Positions 24,256 through 28,977 of a DNA stretch of 28,977 nt are shown here, in pieces. Origin of the DNA: Rikenellaceae bacterium. Lineage in GTDB: Bacteria > Bacteroidota > Bacteroidia > Bacteroidales > UBA932. Location of the stretch: assembly GCA_900771005.1 (NCBI GenBank), contig CAAGMI010000343.1, positions 1 through 28,977 of the forward strand, in the 5' to 3' direction. Numbering within the stretch: position 1 is the stretch's first letter; each line of letters opens with the position of its first letter. The notes below the pieces were generated by a model. That model worked only from the letters and a program-made list of their open reading frames with translations. It did not search any database and had not been told where the DNA came from. Both the position numbers and the translations under genes were made by a program.

Positions 24256-26277
24256 TTACGCGGTGATTTTCCTGTACTCCTCAGCGATTTCCTTCAGGTT
24301 GTCAAGGCAGAAATCCTTAATCGGTTTGTCGCAGTAGAAACCATCGTAAATCTGAACAACCTTGTAGCCCGCCTTCAGCAAACGGTTCATTAAAATGATG
24401 TACAAAGAAGACTCGTGAAGGAATACCTCGGAACCGTAAGTCTTGCCGATTACATTGCGCATGTTGTCGAACAGTTTGCCGATGTTACTGTCGATGCTTT
24501 TCTCGATGTTGTCGATTACATCGTCGTCGTTTACGGTATTCTTGAGTTTACCGAGCAGTTTAGCAGCGGAAGACTTGGAAGAGGCGCTGAAGTATAATCG
24601 CATGCAGAGCGACTTGAAGGCTTCGCGGTCTTCATTTGATTCAAACTTGTAAGGCGCCATCATCTGGTAGAAATCATTATCGTTCTCCAGCCATTTGCCT
24701 GTGTTCAAGTAGTATGTGACGCGGTAAATGCTGGATTTCACGTCGAACTCGTATACCTTGTCGCTGTCGAACGTGTCCTGGAGAAGGTCCTTACGCGTAT
24801 ATACGGAGCCGGCCTTCGGTATGTTGCAGACGGCGTTGGTCGCGCGAATGCCGATTTTCGTAACACGGCCGTTCTTGCTCCTCCTTACGCTCGGTGTAAA
24901 CCTGCTGAGATATTTCCATGCACCTTTGTCGGCGAACATGTGCTTCAGCATTTCGTTGTTCTCCTCGTTTACCTTCTCGATTGCCTTGAAGTATTTGTAG
25001 TTCTGCTTGACAGCCTCAATGTACTGTTCGTCGGAATACTTACCCGGCAACAACGTACGTTCCTTGATTTTAACCTTCTTGAGCGTCTTGGCGTCAATCG
25101 GCTCGGTGTCGCGAACTGGAATACTATATGACAACCTATAATCTTGGTTATTATTCTCATTATTACCTAAGACATTCTCTAAGTTATACTTGTTGTGCAA
25201 GAAGATGACTTCGTTTACTTTCTTCATGTTGTACGTATAATACTTGGACATTCTTCCGGGAACATAATCTTTGTCGACAACTTTAATCAACCCGGAATCC
25301 ACGGCTTTTTTGATTACTTTGGTTACCGCATGTTGCGTGGTTACCCCGAGTAATTTCTGCAGTTTATCGGAGGTAGACGGCAAGGCGACACTTTTCTGCG
25401 CGAACGACATCGTATAATCCCTGATGTGCTCGGTTAACTTCGAGAATATCTCTAAACGCTGTTTCCATTTCCTTCCATACACTTTCGGTATATCTTCGAA
25501 TGTCTCGACATACTTGACATTGTTGAACTTTACCTTGTCTGCCGTATATTCAAGCTGCATTCTTGACTTGGATATATTCTTTCCGCAACTATTTTTGACG
25601 GTGAGCAACTTGGCAACCTGGTTAACGAAATCGCGAACTGGAATACTATATGACAACCTATAATCTTGGTTATTATTCTCATTATTACCTAAGTCATCCT
25701 CGTCGTCGTCTACCGAGTCTACCGAGTCTACCAAGTCTACCGGGGAATGATGAGTTGGAATACTATACGACAACCTATAATCTTGATTATTATTCTCATT
25801 ATTACCTAAGTCATCCTCGTCATCTTCCGTATACCTCTCGTCCTCCTCGCTCGGATTCTCCGAACTTTCAAGGAATTTACCGACAACCTCGGTTACCTCG
25901 TCAAGGCCAACTTCTTCCGTTAAATCACGAGTTGGAATACTATACGACAACCTATAATCTTGATTATTATTCTCATTATTACCTAAGTCATCCTCGGTAT
26001 ACCTCTCGCCGTCCTCGGTATACCTCTCGTCATTCCCGTTCGGATTCTCCGAACATACTTCTACTTTTTCTTCAACTTTCTTTTCTACCGAGTGTACCGG
26101 GGAATGACGGCGGATCTTCTTCAACAATTCTACGTCGCATTCGCTTAACGGAACATTGCGTTCTGTACTTTCCGTCAACGGGGCATTTGTGTAAAACCTT
26201 CTTTCGATGGAATCGAACTTATCGTACGCCTCGAGGGCTTCTTCAAAATCTTCGTATAAATTAATCGGCTTTTCCAT
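24256..26277 (-). CDS. Putative replication protein with winged helix and polymerase-like palm
   Basis: 673 residues from the ATG at 26277; the frame is open to a TTG at 26337 but that extension overlaps an inverted repeat. Residues about 1-215 are acidic and low-complexity and hold three copies of LGNNENNNQDYRLSYSIP; a fourth lies at 370-387. Residues about 288-352 (TSDKLQKLLGVTTQHAVTKV, then VDSGLIKVVDKDYVPGRMSK) look like a winged helix, common in plasmid replication initiators. Residues about 505-650 carry palm-like motifs: YEFDVKSSIYRVTYYL (A-like), REAFKSLCMRLYFS (B-like) and VQIYDGFYC (C-like). An iteron array lies just upstream. I take it as a replication initiator or primase-polymerase-like protein; it is not a family I can name. 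Confidence 0.5.
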   Translation of the reverse strand: MEKPINLYEDFEEALEAYDKFDSIERRFYTNAPLTESTERNVPLSECDVELLKKIRRHSPVHSVEKKVEEKVEVCSENPNGNDERYTEDGERYTEDDLGNNENNNQDYRLSYSIPTRDLTEEVGLDEVTEVVGKFLESSENPSEEDERYTEDDEDDLGNNENNNQDYRLSYSIPTHHSPVDLVDSVDSVDDDEDDLGNNENNNQDYRLSYSIPVRDFVNQVAKLLTVKNSCGKNISKSRMQLEYTADKVKFNNVKYVETFEDIPKVYGRKWKQRLEIFSKLTEHIRDYTMSFAQKSVALPSTSDKLQKLLGVTTQHAVTKVIKKAVDSGLIKVVDKDYVPGRMSKYYTYNMKKVNEVIFLHNKYNLENVLGNNENNNQDYRLSYSIPVRDTEPIDAKTLKKVKIKERTLLPGKYSDEQYIEAVKQNYKYFKAIEKVNEENNEMLKHMFADKGAWKYLSRFTPSVRRSKNGRVTKIGIRATNAVCNIPKAGSVYTRKDLLQDTFDSDKVYEFDVKSSIYRVTYYLNTGKWLENDNDFYQMMAPYKFESNEDREAFKSLCMRLYFSASSKSSAAKLLGKLKNTVNDDDVIDNIEKSIDSNIGKLFDNMRNVIGKTYGSEVFLHESSLYIILMNRLLKAGYKVVQIYDGFYCDKPIKDFCLDNLKEIAEEYRKITA
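25113..25171 (-). repeat. 59-bp repeat family R2, in-frame copy 4 of the replication gene
   Basis: Runs from GAACTGG to CCTAAG on the plus strand and encodes LGNNENNNQDYRLSYSIP on the minus strand. It sits in the linker between the winged-helix region and the palm-like domain. Confidence 0.9.
25635..25693 (-). repeat. 59-bp repeat family R2, in-frame copy 3
   Basis: Same length and frame as the copy at 25113; both start GAACTGG and contain CTATATGAC and CTTGG. Confidence 0.9.
25752..25810 (-). repeat. 59-bp repeat family R2, in-frame copy 2
   Basis: Starts GAGTTGG and has CTATACGAC and CTTGA, a subtype shared with the copy at 25929. Flanked by TCATCCTCG like the copies at 25635 and 25929. 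Confidence 0.9.
25929..25987 (-). repeat. 59-bp repeat family R2, in-frame copy 1
   Basis: Starts GAGTTGG, same subtype as 25752. Same reading frame as the other three. Confidence 0.9.
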
Positions 26278-26290
26278 GTTGAATAATTGT
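26276..26290 (+). promoter_or_regulatory. Single iteron-like site over the replication gene start
   Basis: ATGTTGAATAATTGT matches the start of the R1 iterons (ATGTTGAATAGTTGT) at 14 of 15 bases and overlaps the ATG of the minus-strand gene at 26277. It fits an autoregulatory binding site. Confidence 0.5.
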
Positions 26291-26322
26291 TCATGTTTGG
26301 GATAATTAGTTCCGGGCGGACA

Positions 26323-26428
26323 CCAGGCATACGTCAAAAGTCACCCCAACATGAAAAAAATAATGACTTAAGTCGTATGCCTGGCTGTAAGCAATAATGG
26401 CTCATGACTTCCATTATTTTGTGCTTAC
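26323..26428. promoter_or_regulatory. Control region with nested inverted repeats
   Basis: CCAGGCATACG (26323-26333) and CGTATGCCTGG (26374-26384) are a perfect 11-bp inverted repeat; between them is the 10-bp palindrome GACTTAAGTC (26365-26374). GTAAGCAATAATGG (26387-26400) and CCATTATT...GCTTAC (26411-26428) form a second hairpin. It lies upstream of the replication gene and beside the iterons, suggesting operators or structured leader RNA. Confidence 0.6.
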
Positions 26429-26447
26429 ATTATTACTTATAGCTTTG
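26418..26447 (+). promoter_or_regulatory. Bacteroides-type promoter reading into the iterons
   Basis: TTTG (26418-26421) and TAGCTTTG (26440-26447) match the Bacteroidota -33 and -7 consensus (TTTG, TAnnTTTG) with an 18-base spacer. Transcription would run to the right across the iterons, where no obvious gene lies. Confidence 0.5.
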
Positions 26448-26498
26448 TTCTATATTTTATGTGCAAAAAAGTGAAAAAAATTTAAAAAAAGTTTTTAT

Positions 26499-26740
26499 GT
26501 TGAATAGTTGTACTATATCTAGGCTTTATTATTTTTATTAATAATTTAAACAATGTTGAATAGTTGTACTATATCTAGGCTTTATTAAAAATGATTTTTT
26601 TTTTAATTATGTTGAATAGTTGTACTATATCTAGGCTTTATTATTTTTATTAATAATTTAAACATCGTGCGGGTCCGCACTCAAACTGACGAATAGTTGT
26701 ACTATATCTAGGCTTTATTATTTTATTAATAATTTAAACA
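26499..26740 (+). repeat. R1 iteron-like direct repeats, probable replication origin
   Basis: Four direct repeats start at 26499, 26555, 26611 and 26691. The core GAATAGTTGTACTATATCTA continues as GGCTTTATTA; copies 1, 3 and 4 also have the AT-rich tail TTATTAATAATTTAAACA, while copy 2 is cut after GGCTTTATT. The core holds the small palindrome ATAGT-TGT-ACTAT. GC-rich hairpins lie next to the repeats (26667-26680 GTGCGG/CCGCAC; 26742-26751 CGCG/CGCG). A fifth fragment, CTGACGAATAGT, is near 26783. Direct repeats plus AT-rich stretches beside a replication-like gene are typical of iteron origins. Confidence 0.65.
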
Positions 26741-26867
26741 TCGCGTTCGCGCTTAACACTTGGTGTAAACTTTGTATCAAACTGACGAATAGTACAATTT
26801 GCACACTTGCGGACTATTATTACACCGGCACACAAAACTAGCCCATAATCGCACCAGAATCGTTTAT

Positions 26868-26929
26868 ACGGACTCCGTACACCTTAGCCTTATAGTTTAT
26901 ACTCGGACCGAATTCGAAGTCCGTGTGGG
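26868..26929. repeat. Imperfect inverted repeat related to 27766-27832
   Basis: ACGGACT (26868-26874) pairs with AGTCCGT (26918-26924). The first arm sits in the local palindrome TACGGACTCCGTA, and the second continues GTCCGTGTGGG, which recurs at 27822-27832. Confidence 0.55.
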
Positions 26930-26937
26930 CAATCCTC

Positions 26938-27072
26938 GTGCGAAATAAGAATAAGTTAAAGAATTCGGCCGGTGAAAATGATAAAAAAGTAATTAGTAAA
27001 CAAATTAAGAACATTAAAATGTTTGTAGAAAACTTTAATGTTGACGGACCTTATAAAACCGGCAAAAAATAA
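26938..27072 (+). CDS. Possible small basic protein
   Basis: An open frame from GTG 26938 to TAA 27070-27072 encodes about 44 residues, rich in K and N (KVISKQIKNIKMFVENFNVD and PYKTGKK). It has a more protein-like composition than the surrounding repeats. The frame is open from 26896; ATG 27019 would give only 17 residues. No ribosome-binding site is evident. It may be a remnant or a real small protein made from the promoter at 26418. Confidence 0.25.
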   Translation: MRNKNKLKNSAGENDKKVISKQIKNIKMFVENFNVDGPYKTGKK

Positions 27073-27173
27073 AAAAAAACAACTTTAACAAACTTTAGTT
27101 CAACTAACGATTCAACTATTAATTCAACTACTTCAACTTTAATCAACCATTCAACTTTAATCCAGGGTGTAAC

Positions 27174-27621
27174 GAATTGGAATACTATATGACAACCTAT
27201 AATCTTTGATTATCATGATTATTATTGATTATTATTATTATTATTGATTATTATTACCTAAGACATTCTCGTCATCTTCCGTACACCTCGACACGAATTG
27301 GAACACTATATGACAACCTCGGTTACACGAGTTGGAATACTATATGACAACCTATAATCGACTTTAATCAACTTAATCAACCATTCAACTTTAATCCAGG
27401 GTGTAACGAATTGGAATACTATATGACAACCTCGGTACACGAATTGGAACACTATATGACAACCTCGGTTACACGAGTTGGAATACTATATATGACAACC
27501 TATAATCGACTTTAATTAACTTTAATCAACTTTAATCAACATTCAACTTTAATCAGGGTGTAACGAATTGGAACACTATATGACAACCTATAATCTTGAT
27601 TATTATTGATTATTACCTAAG
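27174..27621. repeat. Degenerate non-coding array of R2 repeats
   Basis: Seven copies of the R2 left half (starting at 27174, 27295, 27329, 27408, 27441, 27475 and 27565). Only the first and last also keep the right end CCTAAG. The first has its middle stretched into a GATTATTATT microsatellite (27208-27256). The phrase TTCAACTTTAATC...AGGGTGTAACGAATTGG recurs at about 27150, 27384 and 27542, giving a higher-order repeat. No reading frame is kept. Confidence 0.85.
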
Positions 27622-27765
27622 GTTTGCAGAATCTGTTCGCGAACGAGTTTTTACTGGTTGCAAGAGGTTGTAAGGTTGAACACCGCAAGAGGCTACTTTA
27701 CCGCTTTGAATATGGCGTTTGACGACTTTACAGCCAAGAACGCACCCCTTTTTGATTCTTTGGTG
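27622..27765. other. Unassigned non-coding stretch
   Basis: No gene recognised. It contains the 10-bp palindrome GTTCGCGAAC (27637-27646) and two GCAAGAGG phrases about 28 bases apart. It could be part of a structured RNA with the hairpin that follows. Confidence 0.4.
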
Positions 27766-27832
27766 CCCACACGGACTCCGTATAGTTCCAGAGTATAAAT
27801 GCCAGGGGTAAGGGTTACGGAGTCCGTGTGGG
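27766..27832. repeat. Perfect 17-bp inverted repeat
   Basis: CCCACACGGACTCCGTA (27766-27782) and TACGGAGTCCGTGTGGG (27816-27832) are exact reverse complements with a 33-base loop. No T run follows, so it is not a simple terminator; a protein-binding site, origin structure or structured RNA is possible. Confidence 0.9.
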
Positions 27833-27887
27833 AGAACGTCGCGCGATTTATAAGTATGGACCCGTGTCAGGACGATATTGCCGAAAC

Positions 27888-27929
27888 AAAAACAGCTTAC
27901 AGGCCCTATTAACCTGTAAGCTGTTTTTT
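27888..27929 (+). terminator. Very strong terminator with no gene directly upstream
   Basis: AAAAACAGCTTACAGG (27888-27903) and CCTGTAAGCTGTTTTT (27913-27928) form a perfect 16-bp stem with a 9-base loop and T runs on both strands. It implies a transcript arriving from the repeat region on the plus strand. Confidence 0.9.
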
Positions 27930-27945
27930 ATGCGGAAATTAAATC

Positions 27946-28000
27946 GGGTGTAATTGAGGAATGAAACACAATACTAACAAAAGAAACCTCAATTCCACCC
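27946..28000. repeat. 14-bp inverted repeat upstream of the HNH gene
   Basis: GGGTGTAATTGAGG (27946-27959) pairs with CCTCAATTCCACCC (27987-28000) with one mismatch and a 27-base loop. It lies between the strong terminator and the next gene, a possible operator. Confidence 0.7.
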
Positions 28001-28109
28001 TAAATCATGTCAACTTCTATTATATACTTACCCTTGTTATGCAAGTTTTTTTTGAAAAAATGCAATTTTTTTAATTTTTTTGGCATGAATGCAGTAAGTA
28101 CTAATAGAT

Positions 28110-28580
28110 ATGAAACTGAACAATACATTTAAAACATTAATCGGTGCTAGTAATTACGCTGCAAATGTCGAAGGTGAAATTTGGAACATTAAAACCGGTA
28201 GAAAGCTTAAGCCGTGCGTCAACGGTTGGGCAGGCTACATGATGGTGCAAATCAGAATGGACGATGGACGTAGAATTTGCAAGACAGTTCACAAGTTGGT
28301 ATACGAGGCATTCTATGGCCCTGTTCCGCACGGACTTGAAATCAGCCACATTGACGATACAAAACACAACAACAGACTAGATAACCTTTGCTTAATGACT
28401 CATAAGCAGAATTTAAATTACGGCAATAGAAGTAAAAGGCAATCTGAGTCTATTAAGAACGGTACCGGCTTGCGCAAGATGGCGGAAAAGAACCGCAAGT
28501 TCACCAGAAGTCAGGATACTATCGATAAGCATCGAGAAATGTCAAAGAAATACTGGGCTGATAGAAAGGAGGCTGTGTAA
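28110..28580 (+). CDS. HNH homing endonuclease
   Basis: 156 residues. The N-terminus (ASNYAANVEGEIWNIKTGRK) resembles the start of NUMOD4-type modules, and residues 60-102 form an HNH nuclease: VHKLVYEAFYGPVP with H61, EISHIDDTKHNNRLDNLCLM with H80, N87 and N92. The tail (RKMAEKNRKFTRSQDTIDKH) is basic and should contact DNA. Its last codons contain TAGAAAGGAG, the same 10 bases found near the end of the HNH gene at 757, and serve as ribosome-binding site for the next gene. A selfish element, probably of the same family as the copy at 757. Confidence 0.88.
   Translation: MKLNNTFKTLIGASNYAANVEGEIWNIKTGRKLKPCVNGWAGYMMVQIRMDDGRRICKTVHKLVYEAFYGPVPHGLEISHIDDTKHNNRLDNLCLMTHKQNLNYGNRSKRQSESIKNGTGLRKMAEKNRKFTRSQDTIDKHREMSKKYWADRKEAV
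28565..28572 (+). promoter_or_regulatory. Shine-Dalgarno sequence inside the HNH gene
   Basis: AAAGGAGG ends 9 bases before ATG 28582, at the 3' end of the HNH gene. Confidence 0.55.
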
Positions 28581-28581
28581 T

Positions 28582-28815
28582 ATGTGTCACTTATTTTTAA
28601 CGGCAATAGTAGCAGCTTTACTAGTCATGCATAAGGCGACGGCCAAAAAACACGACAAAGAAACCAAAAATTTAATAGAAGAACTTAAAATAGAAAAACG
28701 AGGCCATACTAAACATAAGAATTTAAGCACAAACTTTGCGGCAATCATCTCGTCATACGGTAGTGAAGAGATGAAGAAAATGATGAACAAAATTTATAAC
28801 AACTTTTCTAATTAA
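28582..28815 (+). CDS. Small protein with N-terminal membrane segment
   Basis: 77 residues. Residues 3-18 (HLFLTAIVAALLVMHK) are hydrophobic and would anchor the protein in the membrane or act as a signal; the rest is a charged helix (KKHDKETKNLIEELKIEKRG). Not recognised. It follows the HNH stop by one base and uses its Shine-Dalgarno site. It could be a small accessory lysis or membrane protein. Confidence 0.6.
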   Translation: MCHLFLTAIVAALLVMHKATAKKHDKETKNLIEELKIEKRGHTKHKNLSTNFAAIISSYGSEEMKKMMNKIYNNFSN

Positions 28816-28819
28816 AAAA

Positions 28820-28977
28820 ATGAGCGAAATTATTAAGAAACCCGCACTCGGATTTGAAAACATCGGGTGCACCAGCGACGGTAAAATCTTCAGCACAGTA
28901 GAAAAGAAGTATTTGGAAATCGAACCGTCACCCAATGGATTCCCGTGCGTAATGCTTATGGGCAAATGGCGAAACGC
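28820..28977 (+). CDS. HNH endonuclease-like protein, N-terminal part (runs off the window)
   Basis: The frame from ATG 28820 is open to the window end (52 codons). It reads MSEIIKKPALGFENIGCTSD, then GKIFSTVEKKYLEIEPSPNG, then FPCVMLMGKWRN. The pattern of a short strand, SDGKIFS, and a following NG-phi-P-x-V strand is that of the NUMOD-like start of HNH homing endonucleases. The nuclease part would lie beyond the window. Starts 5 bases after the previous stop. Confidence 0.5.
   Translation, partial: MSEIIKKPALGFENIGCTSDGKIFSTVEKKYLEIEPSPNGFPCVMLMGKWRN

Noticed and set aside
25650..26264. Plus-strand open frame with repeats reading YNLDYYSHYYLSHPR
   Set aside because: It is the antisense of the R2 repeats in the replication gene; low complexity, no leader, fully inside a better gene.
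26278..26337. 20-residue N-terminal extension of the replication protein from TTG 26337
   Set aside because: Rare start codon, overlaps an inverted repeat, and ATG 26277 is available.
26499..27621. CRISPR array
   Set aside because: Repeats vary in length, spacers are not uniform or unique, and no cas genes are present.
27622..27930. tRNA or tmRNA gene
   Set aside because: No T-arm (GGTTCRAATC-like) or cloverleaf could be drawn, though some structured RNA remains possible.
1..28977. Reassigned stop codons, as in some gut phages
   Set aside because: TAA, TAG and TGA all end well-supported genes, and no gene is interrupted by an in-frame stop.

Overview
This window looks like the structural half, plus a replication/origin segment, of a tailed phage (siphovirus-like) that infects a member of the Bacteroidota. 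Evidence for the host group: the DNA is AT-rich, most genes have no Shine-Dalgarno sequence and instead follow an A/T-rich leader ending in TTAGAAAA-ATG, and one TTTG...TAnnTTTG promoter of the Bacteroides type is visible. TAA, TAG and TGA all end genes, so the code is standard. No integrase, repressor, tRNA or rRNA was seen, so lifestyle cannot be judged. The first 24 bases are Illumina adapter, not phage DNA.

Layout. 121-7704, lambda-like head module: TerS candidate, an HNH homing endonuclease, GpA-type TerL, gpW-like connector, portal, a holin-like protein and an amidase placed unusually inside the head module, a ClpP-type protease fused to a scaffold, and the major capsid protein. 7793-10033: small connector and tail-completion candidates. 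10064-12637: an overlapping set encoding BspA/LRR-like proteins. 12715-13967: an overlapping pair, a sialyltransferase-like protein and an unknown protein. 13997-16605: tape measure protein followed, in reversed order relative to lambda, by a tail assembly chaperone with a -1 frameshift site (A AAA AAC). 16648-21531: probable tail fibre/tip proteins, two with the same C-terminal module as the earlier LRR proteins and one with 24 cysteines. 21601-22919: two overlapping GT32-like glycosyltransferases.

After a hairpin at 23051-23084 the coding strand switches. On the minus strand lie a protein with an N-terminal unknown domain and a C-terminal NUMOD4/HNH domain, and a large putative replication protein with a winged-helix region and a polymerase-palm-like C-terminus. 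Four in-frame copies of a 59-bp repeat are embedded in the latter, each encoding LGNNENNNQDYRLSYSIP. Next to its start is a 1.77-kb gene-poor region with a control region full of inverted repeats, four iteron-like repeats (probable origin), seven more degenerate copies of the 59-bp repeat family, a perfect 17-bp inverted repeat, and a very strong terminator with no obvious gene in front of it. The window ends with another HNH gene, a small membrane-anchored protein, and the start of a further HNH-like gene.

The most novel-looking part is 24256-27930: a replication-like gene, iterons, and a translated repeat family that is also spread over adjacent non-coding DNA.
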